Shown here piece by piece: positions 43,078 to 52,861 of a stretch of 64,000 nt of DNA. The stretch comes from Aquipseudomonas alcaligenes. GTDB taxonomy: Bacteria; Pseudomonadota; Gammaproteobacteria; Pseudomonadales; Pseudomonadaceae. Each line of letters opens with the position of its first letter. Position 1 is the first letter of the stretch. The translations under genes and the position numbers were made by a program. The stretch spans positions 124,001 to 188,000 of the forward strand of contig NZ_FTNW01000003.1 of assembly GCF_900156545.1 (NCBI RefSeq). The letters run 5' to 3'. The notes beneath the pieces are model-generated. The model did not search any database. It was not told the origin of the DNA and saw only the letters and a program-made list of their open reading frames with translations.

Positions 43078-44627
43078 TGTTCGAATGGATGGCCGACCCC
43101 ACCGCCTGGCTCGGCCTGCTGACACTGATCGTCCTGGAAATCGTCCTGGGCATCGACAACCTGGTGTTCATCGCCATCCTCGCCGACAAGCTGCCGCCGC
43201 ACCTGCGGGACCGCGCGCGGCTGATCGGCCTGAGTCTGGCCCTGCTGATGCGCCTGGGCCTGCTGGCCAGCATTTCCTGGCTGGTGACCCTGACCGAGCC
43301 GTTGATCGAGGTGTTCGGCAAGAGTTTCTCCGGGCGTGACCTGATCATGCTGTTCGGTGGTGTCTTCCTCTTGTTCAAGGCCACCATGGAGTTGCACGAA
43401 CGCCTCGAGGGGCGCAGCCATCAACCCGGCGGCAGCCGCACCTATGCACGATTCTGGCCGGTTGTGGCGCAGATCGTGGTGCTCGACGCGGTGTTTTCGC
43501 TGGATGCGGTGATCACCGCCGTGGGCATGGTCGAACACCTGGAAGTGATGATGATCGCGGTGATCATCTCCATCGGTCTGATGATCGTCGCCAGCAAGCC
43601 GCTGACCGCCTTCGTCAACGCCCACCCCACGGTGATCATGCTGTGTCTGGGCTTTTTGATGATGATCGGCTTCAGCCTCACCGCCGAGGGCCTGGGCTTC
43701 CATATTCCCAAGGGCTACCTGTACGCGGCCATCGGCTTCTCCATCCTCATCGAGCTGGCCAACCAGCTGGTGCGACACAAGCGCAAGCGCCAGCTGCAGA
43801 ACGGCCGTGGCATGCGTGAGCGCACCGCGCATGCCGTGCTGCGCCTGCTCGGTGGCAAGATCGAGGCCGATGAGGTGGGCGAAGAGATCGCCGACATGCT
43901 TGAGGGAGGTGCCGGCGAGGCCGCGCTGTTCGACCGCCGCGAGCGCGTGATGATCCGCGGCGTGCTGGGCCTGGCCGAGCAGTCGATCAAGACGGTGATG
44001 ACCGACCGCGTGCAGGTCGACCATATCGACCTGGCCCATGAGCCCGAGCAGATTCGCCAGGCCCTGCTGGCCTCGCCGCACTCGCGTCTGCTGGTGATCA
44101 AGGATGGTCAGGTCGACGAGCCGCTGGGCTTCGTGCACAAGAAGGAGCTGCTCAAGGAGCTGCTGGAACAGCGTGAGCCGGATATCGAAGGCCTGCTGCG
44201 CCGGCCGCTGAACCTGCCGGACAGCTGCGCGGTGCTCGGTGCCCTGGAGCAGATGCGTCAGGCCTCGACCCACGTGGCCTTCGTGGTCAACGAGTTCGGT
44301 GGTTTCGAGGGCTTGCTGACCCTGACCGACATCCTTGAGGCCATCGCCGGTGAGCTGCCGGACGCCAGCGAGGTGGATGGTCCGGACATCGAGCCGGACG
44401 GTGCGGGTTTCCGTGTCAGCGGCGCGCTCAACCTGGCCCTGCTGCGCGCGCGCATCGGCCTGCAGGTCCAGGCCACCGAGGACTACCAGACCCTGGCCGG
44501 GCTGGTGATGAGCCTGCTCGACCGCCTGCCGGTGGTGGGCGACGAGGTGGAGTTCGCCGGCTGGCGCATGCGCGTCGAGGAAGTGCACGAGCGGCGGGTC
44601 AACCGCCTGCTGCTGGTGCAGGCTTAG
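43074..44627 (+). CDS. TerC family membrane protein with CBS and CorC/HlyC domains
   Basis: This 517-residue protein has a TerC membrane domain (about 1-240, seven helices) with [22 protein letters not shown] and [16 protein letters not shown], the two Asp motifs that bind metal. A pair of CBS domains (about 290-415) and a CorC/HlyC-type domain (about 430-510) follow in the cytosol. TerC proteins act in Mn2+ export or in resistance to tellurite and stress. It is the YoaE/YegH type, known from E. coli. The start has a GGAGG site at 43064-43068, five bases before ATG 43074 (or eight before 43077). Confidence 0.93.
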   Translation: MMFEWMADPTAWLGLLTLIVLEIVLGIDNLVFIAILADKLPPHLRDRARLIGLSLALLMRLGLLASISWLVTLTEPLIEVFGKSFSGRDLIMLFGGVFLLFKATMELHERLEGRSHQPGGSRTYARFWPVVAQIVVLDAVFSLDAVITAVGMVEHLEVMMIAVIISIGLMIVASKPLTAFVNAHPTVIMLCLGFLMMIGFSLTAEGLGFHIPKGYLYAAIGFSILIELANQLVRHKRKRQLQNGRGMRERTAHAVLRLLGGKIEADEVGEEIADMLEGGAGEAALFDRRERVMIRGVLGLAEQSIKTVMTDRVQVDHIDLAHEPEQIRQALLASPHSRLLVIKDGQVDEPLGFVHKKELLKELLEQREPDIEGLLRRPLNLPDSCAVLGALEQMRQASTHVAFVVNEFGGFEGLLTLTDILEAIAGELPDASEVDGPDIEPDGAGFRVSGALNLALLRARIGLQVQATEDYQTLAGLVMSLLDRLPVVGDEVEFAGWRMRVEEVHERRVNRLLLVQA

Positions 44628-44650
44628 GCCTGGGTAGACCCCGGCAATGC

Positions 44651-44678
44651 AAAACGGCGCTCTTGGGCGCCGTTTTTC
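44651..44678. terminator. Bidirectional terminator between TerC-CBS gene and mscL
   Basis: AAAACGGCGC (44651-44660) pairs with GCGCCGTTTTT (44667-44677) across a 6-base loop, with A and T runs on the two sides. It lies between the convergent TerC-CBS and mscL genes, ending 2 bp before the mscL stop, and works in both directions. Confidence 0.9.
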
Positions 44679-44679
44679 T

Positions 44680-45090
44680 TTACTGCTTCTGCTGGTTCTT
44701 CAGCAGGTCGCGGATTTCCGTGAGCAGCTCCTGGTCCTTGGTCGGCGCCGGCGGCTCGGCCGGGGCGGCGGCTTCCTCGCGCTTGAGGCGGTTGATCACC
44801 TTGACCCCCATGAAGATGGCGAAGGCGACGATGACGAAGTCCAGCACGGTCTGGATGAACTTGCCGTAGCTCAGTACCACGGCGGGGATATCGCCTTCGG
44901 CGGCCTTGAGGGTGATGGCCAGGTCGCTGAAGTCGACCCCGCCGATCAGCAGGCCGATCGGTGGCATCACCACGTCGCCGACGAAGGAGCTGACGATCTT
45001 GCCGAAGGCGGCGCCGATGATGATCCCGACGGCCATGTCGACCACGTTGCCCTTGACCGCGAAGGCCTTGAATTCGCTGAGGATGCTCAT
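44680..45090 (-). CDS. mscL: Large-conductance mechanosensitive channel
   Basis: This 136-residue channel opens under osmotic down-shock and releases solutes. The start [22 protein letters not shown] is the N-terminal amphipathic helix and pore-lining helix 1, followed by [18 protein letters not shown], which forms the gate. Helix 2 is [27 protein letters not shown] and the tail is charged. ATG at 45090 has a GGGAG site. Length is that of the E. coli protein (136). Confidence 0.97.
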   Translation of the reverse strand: MSILSEFKAFAVKGNVVDMAVGIIIGAAFGKIVSSFVGDVVMPPIGLLIGGVDFSDLAITLKAAEGDIPAVVLSYGKFIQTVLDFVIVAFAIFMGVKVINRLKREEAAAPAEPPAPTKDQELLTEIRDLLKNQQKQ

Positions 45091-45133
45091 GTTTCACTCC
45101 CTGGTTTTCTGGTTATGCGGTCTAGTGTAAGGG

Positions 45134-45880
45134 CTAAGCGGGGTAATTCACCTCGGGCAGGCTCTCGAAGCCGGGCTTGGCCAGCAGGTAGCCCTGGAAC
45201 AGCTCCACCCCCATCTGGCTCAGGCACTGCAGTTCGGCGCCGGTCTCGATGCCTTCGGCGATGACGCGGATGCCGAGTTTGCGGCACATCTCCAGGGTGG
45301 TTTCGACCAGTACCTGACGTACCCGGTCGCCATCCACGCCACGGATCAGTTGCATGTCCAGCTTGATCAGATCGGGCTGGAAGTCGGCCAGCAGGTTGAG
45401 CCCGGCATAGCCGGCGCCGAAGTCGTCGATGGCGGTCATGAAGCCCTGCTTGCGGTAGGCGCGCAGAATGCCGGTCAGGTGTTCGATGTCGAGCACCTGT
45501 TCCTGCTCGGTGACCTCGAAGATGATCCGGTCGAGCGGGAAGTTACAGCGTGCGGCCGCCTCCAGGGTGGCGCGGATGCAGGTTTCCGCGCGGTAAACGG
45601 CATTGGGCATGAAGTTGATCGAGACCATGGCTGGCACCTGCAGACGCGCTGCCCACTCCACGGCCTTGATCCGGCAGCTCTGGTCGAAGGCATAGCGGTT
45701 GTCGTTGTCGACGCGTGCCAGCAGGCTGCCGGCCGACTCGCCGGCACTGCCGCGTACGAGGGCCTCGTGCGCGAAGACCTGGCGGCGTGGCAGGTCGACA
45801 ATGGGCTGGAAAGCCATGCTGATGGGGAAGTCCAGTCCCTTGCCGTCACGGCAAGCGGAACATCCTGGTTTTGCGTTCAT
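45134..45880 (-). CDS. Stand-alone EAL-domain c-di-GMP phosphodiesterase
   Basis: This 248-residue protein is almost all EAL domain. Catalytic and metal residues are all present: HEALVRG, SINFMPN, FEVTEQE, DDFGAGYAGL, IKLDMQLIRG, IAEGIET and QGYLLAKP. It should cleave c-di-GMP to pGpG and is not paired with a GGDEF domain. The N-terminus carries CSAC (Cys7 and Cys10) that might bind a metal or form a disulfide. It is cytosolic. No sensory domain is seen apart from this short start. The ATG at 45880 is preceded by only a weak site. Confidence 0.92.
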   Translation of the reverse strand: MNAKPGCSACRDGKGLDFPISMAFQPIVDLPRRQVFAHEALVRGSAGESAGSLLARVDNDNRYAFDQSCRIKAVEWAARLQVPAMVSINFMPNAVYRAETCIRATLEAAARCNFPLDRIIFEVTEQEQVLDIEHLTGILRAYRKQGFMTAIDDFGAGYAGLNLLADFQPDLIKLDMQLIRGVDGDRVRQVLVETTLEMCRKLGIRVIAEGIETGAELQCLSQMGVELFQGYLLAKPGFESLPEVNYPA

Positions 45881-46071
45881 GGAACGATTCTCATGGGGTT
45901 TGCGCCAAGCTAAGCAAAAAACGCCCGGGCTGTCTCGTGCGATGCCGTCGCGACACGCAGGTTTGTTGAGTGGCGCGGCTCGATAGCTGCGGGGACGCGT
46001 GTGCCGCCCTGCCGACGGATTCGGCAGGGCGTCCGGTGCTGTCGAGCGCAGTTGAGCTACAGCGCATCCAC

Positions 46072-46085
46072 TTGATCGGAGTCAA
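46072..46085 (+). promoter_or_regulatory. ANR/FNR-type site upstream of the YdcH-like gene
   Basis: TTGAT-CGGA-GTCAA matches the ANR box TTGAT-N4-ATCAA except for one base. A GATAGT -10 is at 46106-46111, so the box centre would be about -40 from the likely transcript start near 46118. This is the normal arrangement of an ANR-activated (class II) promoter. The gene start is at 46144. Confidence 0.5.
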
Positions 46086-46143
46086 TGGTTATGCCGGGGC
46101 TTCCGGATAGTGTCGAGACATCAACCCCACCAGGAAGCACACC

Positions 46144-46422
46144 ATGCATGTCGATCACCATCCGCTGATTCAGGATTTCCCCGAGCTCCGCGCCGAGCTG
46201 CACCGTCTGCGTCAGGAAGACAATCATTTCGCCAAGCAAGCGGAGGCCTATGAGGCTCTGGACAAGCGCATCTGTCGCGTCGAGGACGGCATCGAGACCC
46301 TCGACGGTGATGCCCTGAGCCAGCTCAAGCAGGAGCGCGTGGTACTCAAGGATGACCTGGCGCGTCAGCTCAAGCGTGCTGCTGGGCAGTGCTGTGGTTG
46401 CGGTAATGGCTGTGCCAGCTAG
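46144..46422 (+). CDS. YdcH-like (DUF465) protein with Cys-rich tail
   Basis: This 92-residue protein is mainly coiled helix. HHPLIQDFPELRAELHRLRQED and LKQERVVLKDDLARQL match the YdcH/DUF465 family of unknown role. The usual family length is about 70-75 residues. This one carries an extra C-terminus CCGCGNGC that is Cys-rich and could bind metal. A clear AGGAAG site precedes the ATG. It may be induced by low oxygen, given the ANR-like site in front of it. Confidence 0.87.
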   Translation: MHVDHHPLIQDFPELRAELHRLRQEDNHFAKQAEAYEALDKRICRVEDGIETLDGDALSQLKQERVVLKDDLARQLKRAAGQCCGCGNGCAS

Positions 46423-46536
46423 TACGCTGCAGCGAGTCAGCGGATAACGCGAGTCCGCTGTGCCGCCGCGATCCATGATCGTCGCGCCGCACCAGGCGCT
46501 GAATGCCGTGCGCCATGCGCTGCACCGCCCGTCTGG

Positions 46537-47028
46537 CTAGTGCAGTGGCGGGTTGATCAGGTAGCTCAGCAGTTCCGCTTCATCGTCCGGCCAGATTTGC
46601 CGCCAGCCTGGCGGCAGGTCGGCCAGGATTTCCCGCCAGAAAGCCGTTGCCTGCTCGTCCTGGCTGTAGAACCGCACCAGCCAGCTGCCGCCGTTGCCCA
46701 GCACCTCTCGAGCCAGGGCACGGCCGATGCCACGGCGGCGGTACTTCTTCAGGATGAACAGATCGGCCAGCTCCAGGGCATCGATGCCGGGCAGTTCGCT
46801 GCGCTCGATCAGCAGGAAGCCGGCAATGAAGCCGTCCGCCAGGATGAGCTGGGCGCTCCAGTCCGGTTCGCTCCAGTAGCGTCTCAGATGAGGTTCGTGC
46901 AGGTAGAAACGCCCATCCGTCTCGACATCCTCCTGTTCCCAGTCGGAGCTCTCGTACGCGTAAAACTGGTAGAGGTTGGCGATCAGCGATAGCTGGTCGA
47001 TGCTGGTAGGCAGGAGTTCGATGTGCAA
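46537..47028 (-). CDS. GNAT family acetyltransferase with TTG start
   Basis: This 163-residue protein has the GNAT fold; the acetyl-CoA-binding motif KKYRRRGIGRAL (about residues 92-103) is complete. LADLFILKKYRR and SWLVRFYSQDEQATAFW flank it. No ATG lies upstream in frame before a stop, and the first possible start is the TTG at 47028, which has GAGGG about eight bases before it. It is divergent from the MltF-like gene. The substrate is unknown. Confidence 0.85.
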   Translation of the reverse strand: MHIELLPTSIDQLSLIANLYQFYAYESSDWEQEDVETDGRFYLHEPHLRRYWSEPDWSAQLILADGFIAGFLLIERSELPGIDALELADLFILKKYRRRGIGRALAREVLGNGGSWLVRFYSQDEQATAFWREILADLPPGWRQIWPDDEAELLSYLINPPLH

Positions 47029-47091
47029 TGCGCGGCCCTCGCTCAGTTAGGGTCATTATCGCCCGCCGTGGCTACCCGAGGGAGAGCCGTG

Positions 47092-48573
47092 ATGAAGAGG
47101 TCTGTGTTTGCGCTGTTGTGCCTGCTGGCCTGGCCGGTGCTGGCGCAGAATGCCGTCGACAGCCTGCCGCCCGCGCAGCTGAGCGCTGCCGAGAAGTCCG
47201 AGGTGGATGCCATGGTGCTGCCAGTGCCGGGGGCCTGGATCGGTGACCTGGAGGGCATGCGCGCTAGTCGCACCGTGCGCATTCTGGTGCCGTTCAGCAA
47301 GACGTTCTATCAGGTGGATCGCGGCCACCAGAAAGGCGTGGTCTACGAATACGGCAAGGCTTTCGAGAAGTGGCTTAACCAGCATCATCCGCTGGGCCGG
47401 AAGTCGCAGCGCTGGCAGGTGATGTTTATTCCGACCGCCCGCAACGAGCTGCTGCCCAGATTGTTGTCCGGGCATGGTGATATTGCCGCCGGCGGTCTGA
47501 CCCGGACCGAGGTGCGCCTGCAGACGGTGGACTTCAGCGACCCGAGCTATGGTGACGTGCACGAAGTGTTCGTCACCGGTCCGGGCGCGCCCAAACTCGA
47601 ACGTATCGAGGATCTGGCCGGCCAGGAGGTTTACGCGCGGCCTTCAAGCAGTTACTTCGAACACCTGCTGGCGCTCAATCGGCGCTTTCGCGAGCAGGGG
47701 CTCGAACCGATCAAGGTGATGCCGGCCAGCGAGAACCTGGAAACCGAGGACCTGCTGCAGATGGTCAATGCCGGATTGTTCGGCATTACCGTGGCGGATC
47801 GCTACATCGCCCGGCTATGGCAACCGCTGTACAGCGACCTGAAGATTCATGAGGGGTTCTACCTGCACACCGGTGGCCAGCTGGGCTGGGCGCTGCGCAA
47901 GAACAGCCCGCAGCTGAAGGCGGCGCTGAATGCCTTCAACAAGGAGCACAAGATCGGCAGCGAGTTCGGCAACATCATGCTGCGGCGCTACTTCAAGGAC
48001 AGCAAGCGCATCCTTAATGCCACCTCCGAAGGGGAGATGCGCAAGTTCAATGCGCTGGTGGGGCTGTTCGAGAAGCATGCCGACACCTATGCATTCGACC
48101 ACCTGCTGCTGATGGCCCAGGGCTTTCAGGAGTCGCAGCTGGATCAGACGGCGCGCAGCCGGGCCGGAGCGGTCGGGGTGATGCAGCTCTTGCCGAGCAC
48201 GGCCAAGGAGTTGGGTATCCAGGGGGTCGAAGGCAGTGCCGACCGCAATATCGAGGCCGGCAGCAAGTACCTGCGACTGATCGCCGATACCTACCTGGAT
48301 GACGAGGAAATCACTCCGGTCAACCGCCTGCTACTCAGTTTCGCCGCTTACAACGCCGGCCCCGGCAACCTGATGAAGTTTCGCCGCCTGGCGGAGAAGT
48401 CCGGGCTGGACCCGAATATCTGGTTCGGCAATGTCGAGCAGGCTGCCGCGCGCATCGTCGGGCGCGAGACGGTGGATTACGTGGGCAACATCTACAAGTA
48501 CTACGTGGTGTACAAGCTGGCCGCGCACAAGCTGCGTGAGCGCAAGGCCGCCGCCCCGGCCGAGCGCGGCTGA
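47092..48573 (+). CDS. mltF: MltF-like membrane-bound lytic transglycosylase
   Basis: This 493-residue protein has a signal peptide (cleavage after LAQ near residue 19), a periplasmic substrate-binding-protein-like domain (about 55-300), and a lysozyme-like SLT domain (about 320-480). The catalytic Glu is in GFQESQLDQ, followed by GAVGVMQLLPSTAKELG and FAAYNAGPGNLMKFRRLAEK. MltF proteins cleave peptidoglycan to anhydromuropeptides. Length is that of E. coli MltF (518). Whether it is MltF or one of the paralogs of Pseudomonas is not clear. ATG at 47092 has a GGGAGAG site. The GNAT gene is divergent. Confidence 0.9.
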   Translation: MKRSVFALLCLLAWPVLAQNAVDSLPPAQLSAAEKSEVDAMVLPVPGAWIGDLEGMRASRTVRILVPFSKTFYQVDRGHQKGVVYEYGKAFEKWLNQHHPLGRKSQRWQVMFIPTARNELLPRLLSGHGDIAAGGLTRTEVRLQTVDFSDPSYGDVHEVFVTGPGAPKLERIEDLAGQEVYARPSSSYFEHLLALNRRFREQGLEPIKVMPASENLETEDLLQMVNAGLFGITVADRYIARLWQPLYSDLKIHEGFYLHTGGQLGWALRKNSPQLKAALNAFNKEHKIGSEFGNIMLRRYFKDSKRILNATSEGEMRKFNALVGLFEKHADTYAFDHLLLMAQGFQESQLDQTARSRAGAVGVMQLLPSTAKELGIQGVEGSADRNIEAGSKYLRLIADTYLDDEEITPVNRLLLSFAAYNAGPGNLMKFRRLAEKSGLDPNIWFGNVEQAAARIVGRETVDYVGNIYKYYVVYKLAAHKLRERKAAAPAERG

Positions 48574-48619
48574 GCGTCGCGCGCTATGATCGGCGCTTTT
48601 CCAGCGGGCGGAGAGTTCC

Positions 48620-49984
48620 ATGGCCAAGGCCAAACGCATGTATGGCTGCACCGAGTGTGGCGCCACCTTTCCCAAGTGGGCCGGGCAGTGCGGTGAGTGC
48701 GGTGCCTGGAACACCCTGACCGAGACCATGCTCGAAGCCGGCGCCGCCACCCCCAGCGGGCGTGGCGGCTGGGCTGGGCAGCAGGCGCAGATCAAGACCC
48801 TGGCCGAGGTCAGCGTCGAGGAGGTGCCGCGCTTCTCCACCGTCTCCGGCGAGCTGGACCGGGTGCTCGGCGGCGGCCTGGTGGACGGCTCGGTGGTGCT
48901 GATCGGCGGTGATCCCGGTATCGGCAAGTCGACCATCCTGCTGCAGACCCTGTGCAATATCGCCCAGAGGCTCCCCGCGCTGTATGTGACCGGCGAGGAA
49001 TCGCAGCAGCAGGTGGCCATGCGCGCGCGGCGCCTGGAGCTGCCGCAGGACAAGCTCAAGGTGATGACCGAGACCTGCATCGAATCGATCATCGAGGTGG
49101 CGCGCCGCGAGCAGCCCAAGGTGATGGTGATCGACTCGATCCAGACCATCTTCACCGAGCAGCTGCAATCCGCCCCCGGCGGCGTGGCCCAGGTGCGCGA
49201 GAGCGCGGCGCTGCTGGTGCGCTACGCCAAGCAGAGCGGCACGGCGATCTTCCTGGTCGGCCACGTGACCAAGGAAGGCGCCCTGGCCGGCCCGCGCGTG
49301 CTGGAGCATATGGTCGATACGGTGCTGTACTTCGAGGGCGAGTCCGACGGCCGCCTGCGCCTGCTGCGCGCGGTGAAGAACCGCTTCGGCGCGGTCAACG
49401 AGCTGGGCGTGTTCGGCATGACCGACAAGGGCCTCAAGGAGGTCACCAACCCCTCGGCGATCTTCCTCACCCGTGCCCAGGAGGCGGTGCCCGGCAGCGT
49501 GGTGATGGCCACCTGGGAGGGCACCCGGCCAATGCTGGTGGAGGTGCAGGCGCTGGTCGACACCAGCCATTTGGCCAACCCCAAGCGCGTCACCCTGGGG
49601 CTGGACCAGAACCGCCTGGCCATGCTGCTGGCCGTGTTGCACCGCCACGGCGGCATCCCCACCTACGACCAGGATGTATTCCTCAACGTGGTCGGCGGGG
49701 TGAAGGTGCTGGAGACGGCGTCGGACCTGGCGCTGATGGCGGCTGTGATCTCCAGCCTGCGCAACAAGCCGCTACCGCATGACCTGCTGGTGTTCGGCGA
49801 GATCGGCCTGTCTGGCGAGATCCGCCCGGTGCCGAGCGGTCAGGAGCGCCTCAAGGAGGCGGCCAAGCACGGCTTCAAGCGCGCCATCGTGCCGAAGGGC
49901 AACGCGCCCAAGGAGTCGCCGAAAGGCCTGCAGGTGATCGCCGTGACGCGTCTGGAACAGGCGCTGGACGCACTGTTCGAGTGA
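48620..49984 (+). CDS. radA: DNA repair protein RadA
   Basis: This 454-residue protein helps branch migration in recombination repair. The N-terminal zinc finger uses Cys10, Cys13, Cys24 and Cys27. The RecA-like domain has Walker A GGDPGIGKST (about residues 96-105) and the KNRFG motif in AVKNRFGAVNELGVF. The C-terminal Lon-protease-like domain contains VFGEIGLSGEIRPVPSGQERL. Length is as in other bacteria. ATG at 48620 has a GGAGAG site. It lies 46 bp after the MltF-like gene. Confidence 0.97.
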   Translation: MAKAKRMYGCTECGATFPKWAGQCGECGAWNTLTETMLEAGAATPSGRGGWAGQQAQIKTLAEVSVEEVPRFSTVSGELDRVLGGGLVDGSVVLIGGDPGIGKSTILLQTLCNIAQRLPALYVTGEESQQQVAMRARRLELPQDKLKVMTETCIESIIEVARREQPKVMVIDSIQTIFTEQLQSAPGGVAQVRESAALLVRYAKQSGTAIFLVGHVTKEGALAGPRVLEHMVDTVLYFEGESDGRLRLLRAVKNRFGAVNELGVFGMTDKGLKEVTNPSAIFLTRAQEAVPGSVVMATWEGTRPMLVEVQALVDTSHLANPKRVTLGLDQNRLAMLLAVLHRHGGIPTYDQDVFLNVVGGVKVLETASDLALMAAVISSLRNKPLPHDLLVFGEIGLSGEIRPVPSGQERLKEAAKHGFKRAIVPKGNAPKESPKGLQVIAVTRLEQALDALFE

Positions 49985-50095
49985 CCCCTGCGGCGCTCTG
50001 CCGCTGGGTGGGGCCTGCACGGCTTGCCGCAGATCAATCTTTTGCCGGGCGCGCGGGAGGAGCATTGGGCCCAGTCCATAAATGGAGATGGCCTC

Positions 50096-50245
50096 ATGTT
50101 CCTGTTCTTCGATTTCTTCGCCAGAACCCTCAACTACGAACCGGGTCGCCCGCGCGACCTTGCCGAGGAGCGCCGCGAGGCGAGCATGGGCGCACGGCGC
50201 GTACAGGCGCGCCAGCGTCAGGCGGAGAAGGCGCGTAAGCGCTGA
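50096..50245 (+). CDS. Small basic protein after radA
   Basis: A 49-residue frame begins at 50096 behind GGAG (50084-50087). The N-terminus is aromatic and hydrophobic (MFLFFDFFARTLNYEPG), followed by a highly charged, Arg-rich helical part. An in-frame ATG at 50024 would add 24 residues but lacks a site of its own. Pseudomonas genomes have small hypothetical genes in this place. I do not recognise a family; a peripheral membrane role is possible. Confidence 0.5.
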   Translation: MFLFFDFFARTLNYEPGRPRDLAEERREASMGARRVQARQRQAEKARKR

Positions 50246-50270
50246 ATCACCAGGCGGGGGCGCGTTGCGC

Positions 50271-50310
50271 TCCCGCACAGAGCGAGGGCGCCGTACGGCG
50301 CCCTGCGGGA
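50271..50310. terminator. Nested palindrome between convergent genes
   Basis: A perfect 20-bp palindrome (AGGGCGCCGTACGGCGCCCT) at 50285-50304 lies inside an outer pair TCCCGC (50271-50276) and GCGGGA (50305-50310). It is between the small gene ending at 50245 and mapZ ending at 50311. There is no T run, so termination may be weak or depend on structure; it is a likely barrier for convergent transcripts. Confidence 0.55.
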
Positions 50311-50685
50311 TCAATCTTCTTCTTCGCCGAGGGCGGCCAGTTCGCGCTCCAGCAGGCTTTCGTCGCCGAGGTTGAGTTCGACCAGGCGGCGCAGGTGGCT
50401 GATGGAATCCAGGTCGATATGCCGGCAGACGAAGCCGAGCAGTTCGTTGCGTGTGCGGGTCAGCACCACTTCCATCTGCAGGCGGGTGCCGTCATCCAGG
50501 CTGATGGTGGCGGTGAAGGACTGGTCAGGGTCGCCGTTCCAGTCGCGTGGGCGCTTGACCAGCAGGCCTTTGAGCGAAACATCGTGCAGCGCAACCGTCC
50601 AGCTCCGCTCGCCCTGGGCAAGCTCGGTGGCGGCGTCGAAGGCGATGCGCTGGAAGCGCCGACGCTCGGTGGTCGTATCACTCAT
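50311..50685 (-). CDS. mapZ: PilZ-domain c-di-GMP receptor MapZ
   Basis: This 124-residue protein is a single PilZ domain. RRRFQR at residues 8-13 supplies the Arg residues of the RxxxR motif, and DVSLKGLLV gives the DxSxxG motif that also binds c-di-GMP. Length and sequence match P. aeruginosa PA4608 (MapZ), which, when loaded with c-di-GMP, binds the chemotaxis methyltransferase CheR1 and inhibits it. Its start overlaps the end of the large exported protein gene by 8 bp, so it is in an operon with that gene and the DUF3142 gene. Confidence 0.92.
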   Translation of the reverse strand: MSDTTTERRRFQRIAFDAATELAQGERSWTVALHDVSLKGLLVKRPRDWNGDPDQSFTATISLDDGTRLQMEVVLTRTRNELLGFVCRHIDLDSISHLRRLVELNLGDESLLERELAALGEEED

Positions 50686-52861
50686 GACGGGTTTCCTCTG
50701 CGGTTTTGTCCACTATAGCCAAGGTACGCCGCCGGCGCTGCCAGTAGATGCCTGAGGCGATCAGCGCCAGCAGGACCAGCGGCAAAGCATGTTTGAATGG
50801 ACGCAACGCCTGGCGTACGGCCTGCTCGCGTTGTTCCCAGGCCAGCTCGCGGGCGCGCGCGAAGTCCGGCTCCTGGCAGTCGAAGCCGAAGTTGCCGGCC
50901 CATTCCACGTAGGGACCCTGTTTCACGTAGCGCTGGTAATAGCGCCGGGCGCCGTCGAGGTCGCGGTAGTTGATCCAGCCACTGGCCTTGCACAGGACGG
51001 CGGCGAAGGCCTGGCTGCGCGGTGGCAGCAGGTCGGCGGCGCGGTTGGCCAGGTCGGCGGCGACCCAGCGATAGTGATAGCGGCGGTTTGGCTGGGCGGC
51101 GCTGGCATTCTGCAGCCGCGCCTCTTCGGCGGTGAGCAGGCCACCGGCCTGCACCGGTTTTTCGAACTCGCCGCCGTAGTTGCCACCGTTCCAGGCCTGG
51201 TCCGGGCCCAGCTCGTAACCGAGCAGCTCCATGCCCTGGGTGCGCGCCAGGCGGGCCGCCTGGTAATAGCCCTCGGCACGGCCGATGGCGGTCCAGGCGT
51301 CCTCGGCCTGTTTGCGGGCCGCGCCGTATTCGCGCGCCGCCTGTTGCAGCTCCGCGCTGATGAAGTAGGGCACGGCCTCGGCATAGCGGCCTTCGCGCAG
51401 CAGGCGCCGGCCGAGCAGCTCGCGCAGGCGCGTGGCGGGCGGGCGCTCCCACAGGTACTGGGTCTCGCCGGGCTCGAGAGGCGGTGGGGCCGGGACCTCG
51501 GCATCCACATAGCCCTTCAGCTCGTCCAGGCTCAGCACCCGCTCGGCGACTTCGGCGGCGTCCTGCCAGTAGATGTCGCCGCTGCGGTAGAGCTGGTCGA
51601 AGGCCTCCCGATAGTCGCCGCGCTCCAGCGCGAGGATGGCCATCTCGCCTTCGATGCGGCAGCGCGGCTTGAGGGTCTCGTAGTCCCAGTTCTCGGTGCG
51701 GCGCATGCCCCAGTCTTCCTCGGCGGGGAACGCCTTGGCCGCCCTGGCGTAGGCACTGGTGGCGGCCGCCTGGTCGCCGGCCTGCAGGGCTAGCTTGGCC
51801 CTCAGCCACCAGGCCAGGCCGCTGTCGCCGGCGCGCTGGAGAAACGTGCGGGTGCTGGCGTAGTCGCCGCGCTGGTAGCTCAGTGCGGCCAGGCGGTCGG
51901 CGATCTCGGCGTGCACCGGAGCCTGACGCAGCATGTTGAGCAGGCGTGGGCTGTCCTTGTCGTGAACGTCCAGGCGGCTGAACAGCTGGGCCACCAGCAG
52001 TTGCTGGACGGCCGGGCCCGCCAGCAAGGGACGCAGCTGTTCGTCGTCCATGCGCGCCAGTGTCCAGGTCAGCTGGCGCAGCGAGCTGTAGCCGGTGGGG
52101 GAGGCCTGGCTGGCCTGGCTGGCATAGAGCGTGATGGCGCTGTTCCAGTCGCCCTCGTCGAGGGCCAGTCGCGCCTCTTCGCCGAGGCTGGCCACGCCCA
52201 GGTCCAGTGGATCGTCGAGGCCGGCGATGCTGAGTTCGCGGGCCTGCTGGAATGCCGCGCGCGCCTGCTGGCGCAGCTCGCGCTGGCGCTGCACGGCGGC
52301 ATTGTCGCTGAGTGCCTGCTCCGGCGCGCTGATCGCCAGCACGGCCAGGGCGCGCCCGAGTGAATAGGCGGCCCAAGTGCTGCGCCGCGCCCGCTCGGCG
52401 GCCGGCAGGGCCAGCACGCGGCGGAAATATTCGGCGGCGAGCACCATGTCGGACTGGGCGAAGGCCACGGCGCCGGCGGTGTACAGGCGCAGTTCTGCCG
52501 GCAGGGCCGCGCCCGCTGCTTCGGCCTGGCGGGCATCGACGAGGCTGCGCAGCTGGCTGACCAGGGTATGTTCCTCGGCGCTCAGCTGTTCCTTTTCGAC
52601 GCCCACGCGGGCATCCAGATAGCGCTGGTTGTCTTCGTCCCAATAAGGCTCCAGGGTTGCCTTGCCGGCCTGGGCGAGGCCCGCGATGGGCTGGCCGAGG
52701 CGGGTGACCTCGAAGGTGAAGTTGCCCTCCGGCAGTTCGCCGAGCGCGCCGGCGCGGTCGCTGAGCAGGCGGTAGGGGAATTCCGGGCCGCAGGCCTGGG
52801 CCGTAGCCAGCGGTAGCAGGCCGGCGATGGCCAGGGCCAGCAGGGTTCTAGAACTGCACAT
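50678..52861 (-). CDS. Large exported helical-repeat protein of unknown function
   Basis: The start at 52861 has a strong AAGGAGG site and yields a 727-residue protein with a signal peptide ([19 protein letters not shown]) and a mature start [11 protein letters not shown]. The bulk is helical, with Ala/Leu/Arg-rich units that look like TPR or similar repeats. One membrane helix near the C-terminus ([15 protein letters not shown]) leaves a short basic cytosolic tail ending in ETRHE. No catalytic motif is seen. It overlaps the DUF3142 gene upstream by 14 bp and mapZ downstream by 8 bp. I recognise it only as a conserved Pseudomonas hypothetical. Confidence 0.8.
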   Translation of the reverse strand: MCSSRTLLALAIAGLLPLATAQACGPEFPYRLLSDRAGALGELPEGNFTFEVTRLGQPIAGLAQAGKATLEPYWDEDNQRYLDARVGVEKEQLSAEEHTLVSQLRSLVDARQAEAAGAALPAELRLYTAGAVAFAQSDMVLAAEYFRRVLALPAAERARRSTWAAYSLGRALAVLAISAPEQALSDNAAVQRQRELRQQARAAFQQARELSIAGLDDPLDLGVASLGEEARLALDEGDWNSAITLYASQASQASPTGYSSLRQLTWTLARMDDEQLRPLLAGPAVQQLLVAQLFSRLDVHDKDSPRLLNMLRQAPVHAEIADRLAALSYQRGDYASTRTFLQRAGDSGLAWWLRAKLALQAGDQAAATSAYARAAKAFPAEEDWGMRRTENWDYETLKPRCRIEGEMAILALERGDYREAFDQLYRSGDIYWQDAAEVAERVLSLDELKGYVDAEVPAPPPLEPGETQYLWERPPATRLRELLGRRLLREGRYAEAVPYFISAELQQAAREYGAARKQAEDAWTAIGRAEGYYQAARLARTQGMELLGYELGPDQAWNGGNYGGEFEKPVQAGGLLTAEEARLQNASAAQPNRRYHYRWVAADLANRAADLLPPRSQAFAAVLCKASGWINYRDLDGARRYYQRYVKQGPYVEWAGNFGFDCQEPDFARARELAWEQREQAVRQALRPFKHALPLVLLALIASGIYWQRRRRTLAIVDKTAEETRHE

